In this document: in pieces, positions 49,235 through 57,567 of the stretch
Position numbering within the stretch: position 1 is the first letter of the stretch
How the letters are laid out: each line of letters opens with the position of its first letter
Assembly: GCA_037200445.1 (NCBI GenBank)
Contig: JBBCGH010000001.1
Location: 1,302,001-1,366,000, forward strand
Direction of reading: 5' to 3'
Length of the DNA stretch: 64,000 nt
Source of the DNA: Alphaproteobacteria bacterium
GTDB taxonomy: Bacteria > Pseudomonadota > Alphaproteobacteria > Rhizobiales > Xanthobacteraceae
Position numbers and translations under genes: made by a program
Notes under the pieces: generated by a model
Database searches by the model: none
Seen by the model: only the letters and a program-made list of their open reading frames with translations
Told to the model about the DNA's origin: nothing

Positions 49235-50552
49235 ACGTTGCCCTCGCCAGCGCCGGATAGCATGCCGCCTGCAGCGCGCCGCGCGCGCCGAAATAAACCA
49301 GAATCGCGAGCCACAGTCCGGTATTGCCGAGCGGGCGCAAGAGCCACCAGACGCCAAGATAGAGCACAAGCGACACGATCATCAGGTTGCGCATGTCGCG
49401 GGTCCAGGTCGCGCCGACATAGATGCCGTCATAGGCGAACGCGAACACGCCGATGACGGAAGCGAGCGCCGCGTAGATGAGATAATCGCGCGCGACGAGA
49501 CGCACGCCCGCGCTCGCCGCCATCACGTCGATCAGCCACGGGCCGAGCGCGAGGGTCAGCAAAGTGGTGGCGACGCCGAAACCGAAGCCCCATCCCATGG
49601 TCAGGGTGACGGCGCGACGGAAGCTTGTCTCGTCGCGCCCCCCGACCGCGCGCCCGCACAGCTGCTGCGCCGCAGAGGCGAAGCCGTCGAGGAAGAACGC
49701 GCCGACCAGCATCAGGTTGTGCAGCACGGAGTTTGCCGCGAGCACGACATCGCCTGCACGCGCGCCCTGCGCGGTGAAAAATCCCCATGCGACGATCAGC
49801 GCGGCGGTGCGGATGAAGATGTCGCGGTTGATGAGGAACAGCCGCCTGAGCCGTTCGCGATCGAGGATGCTGGCGCGCGCGGGGAGGCGCGCGCCGACAA
49901 TTCGAAACGCGATCGCGAGGCCGACCAGCGTGCCGAGCGCTTCCGCAAGCACCGCCGCGAAGGCCGCGCCGGTGACGCCGAGGCCGAGGTACAGCACGAG
50001 AACGATAATGGCCGCGAGGTTCACCACATTGACCAGCACCTGCAGCGCCAGCGCGGTGTTGGCGCGTGCGAGGCCGATCAGCCAGCCGAGCAATACGAAA
50101 TTCGCGAGCACGAACGGCGACGACCAGACGCGGACATAGAAATAGAGCTCCGCGGCATGCGTCACCTCTGCGCTCGCGCCGAGCAGACGGAATACGAGAG
50201 CGGCGATGGGCCATTGCAGCAGGATGACCGCGACACCGATTGCGGCTGCGACCGAGAGCGCACGGATGAGCGTGGCGCGTTCCTCGCCGACATCGCGGGC
50301 ACCGAGCGCCTGGGCGGTGAGCGCCACGGTGCCCATGCGCAGAAATCCGAACAGCCAGAACAGGCAGTCGAACACCACGGAGGCCATCGCGACCGCGCCG
50401 AGCAGATGCGCCTGTCCGAGGCGCCCGATCGCGGCGGTCGCCACCACGCCGAGCAGCGGGGTGGTGGCGCTCGCGAGCGTCATCGGCACTGCGATCGCGA
50501 GCACGCGGCGGTGGGTGATCGTGAAACGTGAGTCGGAGTGAACTGGCGTCAT
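49209..50552 (-). CDS. MATE family efflux transporter (DinF-like)
   Basis: A 447-residue 12-helix exporter of the MATE superfamily, DinF-like branch: [20 protein letters not shown] at the start, [20 protein letters not shown] near residue 80, and [20 protein letters not shown] near 300. It probably extrudes cationic drugs or metabolites using H+ or Na+. The start codon ATG lies next to the half-size GC-rich repeat. Confidence 0.92.
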   Translation of the reverse strand: MTPVHSDSRFTITHRRVLAIAVPMTLASATTPLLGVVATAAIGRLGQAHLLGAVAMASVVFDCLFWLFGFLRMGTVALTAQALGARDVGEERATLIRALSVAAAIGVAVILLQWPIAALVFRLLGASAEVTHAAELYFYVRVWSSPFVLANFVLLGWLIGLARANTALALQVLVNVVNLAAIIVLVLYLGLGVTGAAFAAVLAEALGTLVGLAIAFRIVGARLPARASILDRERLRRLFLINRDIFIRTAALIVAWGFFTAQGARAGDVVLAANSVLHNLMLVGAFFLDGFASAAQQLCGRAVGGRDETSFRRAVTLTMGWGFGFGVATTLLTLALGPWLIDVMAASAGVRLVARDYLIYAALASVIGVFAFAYDGIYVGATWTRDMRNLMIVSLVLYLGVWWLLRPLGNTGLWLAILVYFGARGALQAACYPALARATFKPATAPP

Positions 50553-50560
50553 ACTCAGTG

Positions 50561-50599
50561 TGCTCCCTCCCCCTCAAGGGGGAGGGGAACAGGCCGGAG
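50561..50599. repeat. Half copy of the GC-rich coding repeat
   Basis: A single hairpin CCCTCCCCCT/AGGGGGAGGG followed by GAACAGGCCGGAGT, matching one arm of the larger repeats at 52320, 52724 and 55056. It lies between the MATE start and the DUF6460 stop and does not enter either frame. Confidence 0.85.
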
Positions 50600-50893
50600 T
50601 CAGCGCGGCGCGCGCGCGAACCGCAGGATCAGCCAGATCGGGATCACGATGATCGCGCCGAGCAGGAAATAGCGCCACACCCAGCGCACTGCGTCGAAGC
50701 CCATGTCCCAGATCGCCTGCGCCATGCGGCGGATGCTCTCGATGATGTTTCCGGGGTCGAAGCCGAGCGCATGCAGGATCACGCCGACCAGGACGCACAG
50801 CAGGATGAGCCGGAAGGCGACCGCCAGCGGCGGCCCGCCGAGAAAGCGGCTGGCTGCGGCATTGCGCCGGTTGTCTTCGAGACGGTCCGTCAT
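50600..50893 (-). CDS. DUF6460-like small membrane protein
   Basis: A 97-residue protein with two hydrophobic helices (VAFRLILLCVLVGVILHALG, then YFLLGAIIVIPIWLILRFA) and an amphipathic middle (IIESIRRMAQAIWDMGF). It matches the small DUF6460-type membrane proteins that accompany the ligase gene in this order. GGATGGGG precedes the chosen ATG. It is the last gene of the exo-ligase unit, 13 nt after the ligase stop. Function unknown. Confidence 0.75.
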   Translation of the reverse strand: MTDRLEDNRRNAAASRFLGGPPLAVAFRLILLCVLVGVILHALGFDPGNIIESIRRMAQAIWDMGFDAVRWVWRYFLLGAIIVIPIWLILRFARAPR

Positions 50894-50906
50894 GGTCCCC
50901 ATCCTA

Positions 50907-52712
50907 TCACGAATCTGCCGCGGCTGAAGCGCGCGAAAGTGGGCGCACCGAGGACGCGCCCTCGGCGCGAAGCATCGCCTCCAGCGTCTCCAGCCGGTCG
51001 GCCTCGCGGGGCGGCTTGTCCCAGCGCAGCCGGCTGATGCGCGGAAAGCGCATGGCGACGCCGGACTTGTGGCGCGTCGAGCGCTGCAGCCCTTCGAATG
51101 CGACTTCCATCACGAGGCCTTGGCCGGGTTCGTGCACGACCTCGCGCACCGGCCCGAAGCGGTTGATGGTGTTGTTGCGGACGAACTTGTCGATGTCGTT
51201 CAGTTCCTCGTCGGTGAAGCCGAAATAGGCCTTGCCGACCGGCACGAGCTCGTCGGCGCTCTCGCCCGCGGTCCAGACACCGAAGGTGTAGTCGGAGTAG
51301 AACGACGAGCGCTTGCCGTGGCCGCGCTGCGCATACATCAGCACCGCGTCGATGATGTGCGGGTCGCGCTTCCATTTCCACCATGGCCCCTTCGGGCGCC
51401 CCGGCAGGTAAGCGGCATCGCGCCGCTTGAGCATCACGCCTTCCACCGCCTCGGCATCCTCACCCGCGCCAGCCGCGGCTGGATTGGCGCGCGCCGCGGC
51501 GAGCTCGTCCCAGGTGGCGAACGGCACGAGCGGCGACACGTCGATGCGCGCGTGATCGAGCTTCGCCACCAGCGCCTCGAGCCGTGCACGGCGCTCCGCG
51601 AAAGGCTTGTCGCGCAGGTCCTCGCCATTCTCGGCGAGCAGGTCGTAGGCGCGAACGTGCGCCGGGAATTCGGCGATGAGCTTCGGCGTGATGGTTTTGC
51701 GATTGAGCCGCTGCTGCAGCACGTTAAACGACTGCACGCGTCCGTCACGCATGATCAGAAGCTCGCCGTCGATCGCGCCGTTGAAGGTCATCGCCTCGAT
51801 CAGGTCGGGGAACGCGCCGGAAATATCCTCGCCGGTGCGCGAGTAAAGCCGCGCGACCCGCCGGCCGTCCTGCTCGCCGGCCGCGGCCTGCACGCGGATG
51901 CCGTCCCATTTCCATTCGGCGGCGAAATGCGAGGGATCGAGCGCGGGAAGGTCCGGGGCTTCGATGGCGTGGCTCAGCATCACGGGACGGAACGGCGCCG
52001 GATCGATCGAGACCGGCTTTTCGGCGCGGTCCTCGATCCAGGCAAACAGCTCGGCGTAGGGCGGCGCTAGAGTCGGCCACAGTAGCTCGATCTCGTCCGC
52101 CTCTTTGCCGCCGAGCGCCGCGACCGCTGTCTTGGCAAGCCGCGCCGAGACGCCGATGCGCAGCGCGCCGGTGACGAGCTTGAGCAGCGCCCAGCGCCCG
52201 GTCTCGTCGAGCGCATCGAGCCAGGCGGCCAACTGCGCGGGAAGCGCGGATTTGCCGAGCGCGGCAAGTGTGGTGACAACGTGGGTGAGGGTGGGGGCGT
52301 TCGTTCCCCTAGGCGCGGTCTGTTCCCCTCCCCCTTGCGGGGAGGGGCTAGGGGGGGGGGTCCCAGTGGCGCGAGACAACTTCGACCCCCCTCCCCAACC
52401 CTCCCCCTCAAGGGGGCGGGGAGCAGACCGAGTAGATGGAGAGACCGGCCACATCAGCGCGACCGTCTCCGACAAGTCCCCCACATAGTCCCATGACAGC
52501 TCGAACAGCACCGGATCGGCGCGCTCGGCGATCAGTGCGCGGATGATGCCGGGCTTGGCGTGTCGGAACGAGAGCGCGCCGGTGATCGCCGCGAGCGCAT
52601 AGCCGCGGTCGGGGTCCGGCGTGGCGCGGAAATAGTCGGTCATGAGCCGCAGCTTCGCGTTGCGGCTCGGCTCATACGCGAGGCGGTCGAGCAGGGCGGC
52701 GAAGTGGTTCAT
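50907..52712 (-). CDS. ATP-dependent DNA ligase of the Lhr/Exo/MPE repair cluster, with in-frame repeat insertion
   Basis: A 601-residue ligase. The adenylation domain contains EWKWDGIRVQ (Lys268 nucleophile), DGELLIMRDG, EGVMLKRRDAAYLPGRPKGP and WWKWKRDP; the OB domain follows. Residues 1-90 are the N-terminal domain (DYVGDLSETVALMWP). Residues ~92-139 are a proline/glycine-rich insertion (PLEGEGWGGGSK, SPSPQGGGEQ) that is encoded by a GC-rich repeat and is also present in the neighbouring exonuclease and helicase. Without it the protein would match the ~550-residue family size. It belongs to the described Lhr-Core/Exo/Lig/MPE repair set (cisplatin-response ligase family). The start overlaps the exonuclease stop. 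Confidence 0.93.
   Translation of the reverse strand: MNHFAALLDRLAYEPSRNAKLRLMTDYFRATPDPDRGYALAAITGALSFRHAKPGIIRALIAERADPVLFELSWDYVGDLSETVALMWPVSPSTRSAPRPLEGEGWGGGSKLSRATGTPPPSPSPQGGGEQTAPRGTNAPTLTHVVTTLAALGKSALPAQLAAWLDALDETGRWALLKLVTGALRIGVSARLAKTAVAALGGKEADEIELLWPTLAPPYAELFAWIEDRAEKPVSIDPAPFRPVMLSHAIEAPDLPALDPSHFAAEWKWDGIRVQAAAGEQDGRRVARLYSRTGEDISGAFPDLIEAMTFNGAIDGELLIMRDGRVQSFNVLQQRLNRKTITPKLIAEFPAHVRAYDLLAENGEDLRDKPFAERRARLEALVAKLDHARIDVSPLVPFATWDELAAARANPAAAGAGEDAEAVEGVMLKRRDAAYLPGRPKGPWWKWKRDPHIIDAVLMYAQRGHGKRSSFYSDYTFGVWTAGESADELVPVGKAYFGFTDEELNDIDKFVRNNTINRFGPVREVVHEPGQGLVMEVAFEGLQRSTRHKSGVAMRFPRISRLRWDKPPREADRLETLEAMLRAEGASSVRPLSRASAAADS
52320..52430. repeat. GC-rich double-hairpin repeat inside ligase gene
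   Basis: Two hairpins (CCCCTCCCCCTTGCGGGGAGGGG and CCCTCCCCCTcaAGGGGGCGGGG-type; described, not fully listed) separated by ~55 nt including a spacer close to that of the helicase copy. Length is ~111 bp, a multiple of three within the frame. On the coding strand it reads RPLEGEGWGGGSKLSRATG and then TPPPSPSPQGGGEQ. Confidence 0.92.
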
Positions 52713-53890
52713 ACTGCTCCGCTCTGTTCCCCTCCCCCTTGCGGGGAGGGGTTAGGGGTGGGGGTCGTTCGTGTTGGCTTCGCAGGCGGGTCGTCGCTTG
52801 ACCCCCCTCCCTGTCCCTCCCCCTCAAGGGGGGAGGGAACGCTAGAGGAGCCGTCGGCGCTCACTCCTTCTTCCTCCTCATCCCCATAGCCCACGATATT
52901 CAGCGGCCGAGCTTCGAGACCCTTCAGCGTGCACCAGTGCACCAGCGCTTCCTCGGCGCCATGCGTGACCCAGATCTGCGAGGCGCCGGCCGCCGCGATG
53001 GTGGCGGTGAGGCCGTCCCAGTCGGCGTGGTCGGAGATCACCAGCGGCAGTTCGACGCCGCGCTGGCGCGCCCGCGCGCGCACCCGCATCCAGCCGGACG
53101 CGAAGGCTGAGACTGGATCGGGAAAGCGCCGCGTCCAACGGTCTTGCAGGGCCGACGGCGGGCAAATCGCGATGGTTCCGGCGAGCTCGGCTTTGCTGGC
53201 GTCGCGGACCAGGCGCAGCTCGCCGAGATCGATGCCGCGCGAGACGTAATAGCGCGTGATCGTCTCCATCGCGCCATGCAGGTAGATCGGCTTGTCGTAG
53301 CCGGCCGCGCGGATCAGCGCGATCACGCGCTGCGCCTTGCCCAGTGAATACGCGCCGACCAGATGCGCGCGCTCGGGAAACAGCGCGACCGAGCGCAACA
53401 GCTTGGCGATCTCGGCGCTCGCATCGCCATGCCGGAACACCGGCAGGCCGAACGTCGCCTCGGTGATGAAGGCATCGCATGGGATCAGTTCGAACGGTGC
53501 GCAAGTCGGGTCGGGCACGTCCTTGTAGTCACCGGAGGCGACGACACGCGTGCCATTCGCGGCGACACAGATTTGCGCCGAGCCGAGGACGTGGCCTGCG
53601 GGATGAAACGACACATCCACGCCGCCGAGCTTCAGCGTTTCCCCATACGCCACCGCCTGCGTCGAGCCCGCGAAATTCGCCCCGTAGCGCAGGCGCATCA
53701 TGTCGAGCGTTTCCTGCGTCGCCAGCACCGCACCATGGCCCGCGCGCGCGTGATCCGAGTGGCCATGCGTGATCAGCGCGCGCTCGACCGGCCGCGTCGG
53801 ATCGATGTGGAAATCGCCGAGCGGGCTGCACAGCCCCGACGGCATCGGTCGCAAAATGTCTTCCGGACGCATGGCCTTCAGATATGTCAT
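52709..53890 (-). CDS. Ligase-associated DNA exonuclease (metallo-beta-lactamase/CASP fold) with repeat-derived C-terminus
   Basis: A 393-residue metallo-beta-lactamase/beta-CASP nuclease. Metal motifs are LITHGHSDHARAGHG, HPAGHVLGSAQICV, VVASGDYKDVPD and VISDHADWDGL, as expected for the Exo component that acts with the Lhr-Core helicase. The domain ends near LNIVGYGDEEEEG (~residue 340). The last ~43 residues (from VPSPLEGEGQGGGSS to SPQGGGEQSGAV) are encoded by the GC-rich repeat and replace the native end. The stop overlaps the ligase start (ATGA). An alternative start is the Met before RPEDILRP. Confidence 0.93.
   Translation of the reverse strand: MTYLKAMRPEDILRPMPSGLCSPLGDFHIDPTRPVERALITHGHSDHARAGHGAVLATQETLDMMRLRYGANFAGSTQAVAYGETLKLGGVDVSFHPAGHVLGSAQICVAANGTRVVASGDYKDVPDPTCAPFELIPCDAFITEATFGLPVFRHGDASAEIAKLLRSVALFPERAHLVGAYSLGKAQRVIALIRAAGYDKPIYLHGAMETITRYYVSRGIDLGELRLVRDASKAELAGTIAICPPSALQDRWTRRFPDPVSAFASGWMRVRARARQRGVELPLVISDHADWDGLTATIAAAGASQIWVTHGAEEALVHWCTLKGLEARPLNIVGYGDEEEEGVSADGSSSVPSPLEGEGQGGGSSDDPPAKPTRTTPTPNPSPQGGGEQSGAV
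52724..52842. repeat. GC-rich double-hairpin repeat at the exonuclease 3' end
   Basis: Two hairpins, CCCCTCCCCCTT/GCGGGGAGGGG and CCCTCCCCCTCAAGGGGGGA-type, flank a spacer that differs from the other two copies (it encodes SSDDPPAKPTRTTP). It lies entirely in the coding frame, ending 12 nt before the overlapping exonuclease stop/ligase start. Confidence 0.92.
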
Positions 53891-53920
53891 ATCGGCCGCA
53901 TTGCTAAGGCGAGGGGCTCA

Positions 53921-54820
53921 GTGGCGCTGTTCATCACCTCCGGCGACCTGATCGCCGACCGCCGCTACGAGATGGCGCGCGCCTATGCGGCGGACGGCGA
54001 CCTTGCGGCCGCCGCGGACCTCTATGCGCAGGCGGTGGAACTCAGCCCCGGTTTCGCATCGGGATGGTTCGCGCTCGGCGAAGCGTGTGAGGCGCTGGGT
54101 GACCGGGAGCGCGCGCGGGGGGCGTTTGAACGGGCCGTGGCCGCGGATCCGGAAGATCGCCATGGCGCAGCGCTGCGGCTTGTGCGGCTCGGCGGCGCCG
54201 ACCCGGCGAAAGAGGCGCTGCACGGCTACGTGCGCACGCTATTCGATCAGTACGCTCCGCGCTTCGACCGCGCGCTCGCGGACTTGTCCTATTCGGGGCC
54301 CGAGAAGCTGCGCGAGGCCGTGACGAAGCATGGGCTCCGCTTTGGCACGATGCTCGATCTCGGCTGCGGCACCGGGCTCGCCGGGGCGGCGTTCCGCCCG
54401 CACGTCGATTGGCTCGTCGGCGTCGACCTCTCGCCCAAGATGATCGAGGAGGCGCGCAAGAAGGGGCTTTATGACCGGCTCGTGGTTGACGACGTCGCAG
54501 CGTTTCTCACGGGCCAGCCGGAGCAAAGCGCACATCTGGTGATCGCGGCGGATGTGTTCGCCTACATCGCGGACTTTGCCGAGATGTGCGCCGCCGCGGC
54601 GCATGTGCTCAAGGAAGGCGGGTTGTTCGGCTTCACGGTCGAGACGCACGACGGCGAGGGCGCCATCGTCGGATCCAAAATGCGTTACGCACACGGCGTG
54701 GATTTTGTCCGCAACGCGCTGGCGGAGGTGGGCCTGACGCTGGTCGAACTGACGCACGCGTCGTCACGCACGGAAAACCGCGTGCCGGTACCGGGCCTCG
54801 TGGTGCTCGCCCGCCGATGA
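53921..54820 (+). CDS. TPR-containing class I SAM methyltransferase
   Basis: A 299-residue protein. Residues ~15-90 contain two TPR-like helical pairs (GDLAAAADLYAQAVELSPGF, ASGWFALGEACEALGDRERA then RGAFERAVAADPE). Residues ~115-295 are a Rossmann methyltransferase with motif I LDLGCGTGLAGAAF and VIAADVFAYIADF. It resembles predicted methyltransferases with tetratricopeptide repeats; substrate unknown. The GTG start has GCGAGGGG upstream. It lies between the divergent exonuclease and the helicase. Confidence 0.9.
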   Translation: MALFITSGDLIADRRYEMARAYAADGDLAAAADLYAQAVELSPGFASGWFALGEACEALGDRERARGAFERAVAADPEDRHGAALRLVRLGGADPAKEALHGYVRTLFDQYAPRFDRALADLSYSGPEKLREAVTKHGLRFGTMLDLGCGTGLAGAAFRPHVDWLVGVDLSPKMIEEARKKGLYDRLVVDDVAAFLTGQPEQSAHLVIAADVFAYIADFAEMCAAAAHVLKEGGLFGFTVETHDGEGAIVGSKMRYAHGVDFVRNALAEVGLTLVELTHASSRTENRVPVPGLVVLARR

Positions 54821-54851
54821 CAAGGCGGGCCGCGAGGCTTAACTCTGTCTC

Positions 54852-57506
54852 GTGCTCGACCGACCTGCCGAATTGCCCGCGGTCTTCACGCGCTGGTTCG
54901 CTGTGCGCGGCTGGGCGCCGCGCACGCATCAGCTCGAATTGCTCCGCCTGGCGCGCGCCGGCCGCTCCGCGCTGCTGATCGCCCCGACGGGTGCCGGCAA
55001 GACGCTGGCGGGGTTCCTGCCGACATTGGCGGAGTTGACGGAGCAGTATACTCGGCGGGCCCCCTCCCCCCTTGAGGGGGAGGGTTGGGGAGGGGGGTCG
55101 AAGTTATCGCGCATCACCGGGACCCCCACCCCTAACCCTCCCCCGCGAGGGGGAGGGGAACAGGCCGAGTCCGCGGCCCGCTCAAACCCAAATCGAAAAC
55201 TCATCTCCACCGGCCGCGGCATCCGCCGCGCCGGCGGGCTGCACACGCTCTACATTTCGCCCCTGAAGGCGCTCGCGGTCGACATCGCGCGCAACCTTGA
55301 GCGGCCGGTTGCTGAAATGAACCTGCCCATCCGCCTGGAGACGCGCACCGGCGACACGCCGGCCTCGAAGCGCCAGCGCCAGCGGCGCGATCCGCCCGAC
55401 ATCCTGCTCACCACGCCCGAGCAGCTCGCGCTGCTGCTCGCCTCCGACGACGCGCCGTTTCTGTTCGGTTCGCTCAAGCGCGTGATCCTCGACGAGCTGC
55501 ATTCGCTGGTGATGTCGAAGCGCGGCGATCTGCTGTCGCTCGGGCTCGCCCGGCTCTTCACTATCGTGCCGCAGCTCGCGACCGTCGGACTTTCGGCAAC
55601 GGTTGCCGAGCCGGACGACCTGCGCCGCTATCTGATGCCGCAGCGTGGCGGTGAGGCGCTCGCAGATCTGGTGCTCGCCGAACCGGGCGCCGCGCCCGAC
55701 ATCACGATGCTCGACACGGCCGAGAAGCTCCCATGGGCCGGCCATTCGGCGCGCCATGCGTTGGCTGAGATCTACGGCCTGATCAAGTGCTACACGATGA
55801 CGCTCGTGTTCGTGAACACGCGCAGCCAGGCCGAGTCGATCTTCCAGCAGCTCTGGGGCATGAACGACGACAATCTGCCGATCGCGCTGCATCACGGTTC
55901 GCTCGATGTCGGGCAGCGCCGCCGCGTCGAGGACGCGATGGCTGCTGGCAAACTGCGCGCCGTGGTCGCGACATCGTCGCTCGATCTCGGCATCGACTGG
56001 GGCGAGGTCGATCTGGTGATCAACGTCGGCGCGCCGAAGGGCGCCTCGCGGCTTCTTCAACGAATAGGCCGCGCCAATCACCGCATGGACGAGCCTTCGC
56101 GCGGTGTACTGGTGCCGGCCAACCGCTTTGAGGTGCTCGAATGCCGCGCCGCCATCGATGCAGTTGCGGTGAACGCGCAGGACACGCCGCCGCTGCGCAT
56201 CGGCGCGCTCGATGTCCTCGCCCAGCACGTACTCGGCTGCGCCTGCGGCGTGCCGTTCGATGCGGATGAGCTTTACGCCGAGGTCACGACCGCCGCGCCC
56301 TACGCCGCTCTCACCCGCGCCGACTTCGACGCCACCATCGATTTTGTCGCAACCGGCGGCTATGCGCTGAAATCCTACGAGCGCTTCGCCAAGATCAGGC
56401 AGACCAAGGACGGCAAGTGGCGCATCGCGCATCCGCGCGTCGCGCAGCAATACCGCATGAACGTCGGCACCATCGTGGAAGCCGACATGCTCAAGGTGCG
56501 ACTGGTGCGCTCGCGCGCCTCGAAGGTGATCCCGCGCGGCGGGCGGCTGCTGGGCCAAGTCGAGGAATATTTCATCGAGACGCTGACCCCCGGCGACACC
56601 TTCGTATTCGCCGGTGAGGTGCTGAAATACGAGGCGCTGGTCGAGGACGAGGCTTACGTCTCGCGCTCCAACGACCCCGATCCCAAGGTGCCGTCCTACG
56701 AGGGTGGCAAGTTTCCGCTCTCGACTTACTTGGCCGACCGCGTGCGCGGCATCCTGGCCGATCATCACACCTGGCGCGCATTGCCCACCCAGGTCTGCGA
56801 GTGGCTCGAGATGCAGGAGTTTCGTTCGCGCCTTCCGGACAAGCGCGAGCTGCTGGTCGAAACCTTTCCGCGCGCCGCGAAGTATTATCTCATCTGCTAC
56901 CCGTTCGAGGGACGTCTCGCGCACCAGACGCTCGGCATGCTGCTGACGCGGCGGCTGGAACGCGCGCGCATGCGCCCGCTCGGGTTCGTCGCCAACGAAT
57001 ATGCGCTTGCGGTGTGGGGCTTGCGCGATCCGGCTTTTGCGCTCGAGCGCGGCGAGCTGTCGCTCGACAAGCTGTTCGACCAGGACATGCTGGGCGACGA
57101 TCTCGAAGCTTGGCTTGCCGAGTCCGCGCTGATGAAACGCACCTTCCGCAATTGCGCGATCATCGCCGGCCTGATCGAGCGTCGCTTCCCGGGCGAGGAG
57201 AAGAGCCGCCGTCAGATGACGATCTCGACCGATCTCGTCTACGACGTGCTGCGCAAGCACCAGCCGGACCATTTGCTCTTGCGGGCGGCTTACGCGGATG
57301 CGGCCTCGGGCCTGCTCGATGTGCGGCGCGTGAGCGAGATGCTGGCGCGTGTGAAGGGCCGCATCACCCACAATCCGCTCGATCATGTCTCGCCGTTGGC
57401 GGTGCCGGTGATGCTCGAGATCGGCCGCGAGATGGTCTACGGCGAGGCCTCCGACGCGCTGCTCGCCGAGGCAGAGGCGGAGCTCATCAAGGAAGCGATG
57501 AGCTGA
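54852..57506 (+). CDS. Lhr-Core-type DEAD/DEAH helicase with in-frame repeat insertion
   Basis: An 884-residue superfamily 2 helicase of the Lhr family (ligase-associated DNA damage-response helicase). Motifs are APTGAGKTLAGF (Walker A, ~45), ISPLKALAVDIARNL (Ia), ILDELHSLVMSKRG (DExH), LATVGLSATV (III), VVATSSLDLGIDWG (V) and RLLQRIGRANHR (VI), followed by the Lhr winged-helix/beta-barrel region. Between motifs I and Ia, residues ~69-108 (PSPLEGEGWGGGSK, TPNPPPRGGGEQ) are an insertion encoded by the GC-rich repeat. The start is GTG. PdeM follows 61 nt downstream, completing the set with the divergent exonuclease-ligase unit. Confidence 0.93.
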   Translation: MLDRPAELPAVFTRWFAVRGWAPRTHQLELLRLARAGRSALLIAPTGAGKTLAGFLPTLAELTEQYTRRAPSPLEGEGWGGGSKLSRITGTPTPNPPPRGGGEQAESAARSNPNRKLISTGRGIRRAGGLHTLYISPLKALAVDIARNLERPVAEMNLPIRLETRTGDTPASKRQRQRRDPPDILLTTPEQLALLLASDDAPFLFGSLKRVILDELHSLVMSKRGDLLSLGLARLFTIVPQLATVGLSATVAEPDDLRRYLMPQRGGEALADLVLAEPGAAPDITMLDTAEKLPWAGHSARHALAEIYGLIKCYTMTLVFVNTRSQAESIFQQLWGMNDDNLPIALHHGSLDVGQRRRVEDAMAAGKLRAVVATSSLDLGIDWGEVDLVINVGAPKGASRLLQRIGRANHRMDEPSRGVLVPANRFEVLECRAAIDAVAVNAQDTPPLRIGALDVLAQHVLGCACGVPFDADELYAEVTTAAPYAALTRADFDATIDFVATGGYALKSYERFAKIRQTKDGKWRIAHPRVAQQYRMNVGTIVEADMLKVRLVRSRASKVIPRGGRLLGQVEEYFIETLTPGDTFVFAGEVLKYEALVEDEAYVSRSNDPDPKVPSYEGGKFPLSTYLADRVRGILADHHTWRALPTQVCEWLEMQEFRSRLPDKRELLVETFPRAAKYYLICYPFEGRLAHQTLGMLLTRRLERARMRPLGFVANEYALAVWGLRDPAFALERGELSLDKLFDQDMLGDDLEAWLAESALMKRTFRNCAIIAGLIERRFPGEEKSRRQMTISTDLVYDVLRKHQPDHLLLRAAYADAASGLLDVRRVSEMLARVKGRITHNPLDHVSPLAVPVMLEIGREMVYGEASDALLAEAEAELIKEAMS
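55056..55168. repeat. GC-rich double-hairpin repeat inside helicase gene
   Basis: CCCCTCCCCCCTTGAGGGGG-type hairpin, then GTCGAAGTTATCGCGCATCA spacer, then ACCCTCCCCC/GGGGGAGGGG hairpin. The spacer matches that of the ligase copy at most positions. The inserted peptide is KLSRITGTP between PLEGEGWGGGS and NPPPRGGGEQ. The gene is on the plus strand, so the repeat is inverted relative to the other two but in the same coding orientation. Confidence 0.93.
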
Positions 57507-57567
57507 GTTCATGCTTTGCTTAAATCTGCGGGCTGGCGTACGCAGGGACAGACACTGATTCCGGGAC

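Noticed and set aside
49197-50531. 444-residue plus-strand frame rich in Arg, Glu and His
   Set aside because: Antisense of the MATE exporter gene.
50561-55168. CRISPR-like array from the recurring GC-rich repeats
   Set aside because: Only three full copies, kilobases apart, with hairpin structure and coding frames; no regular spacers or cas genes.
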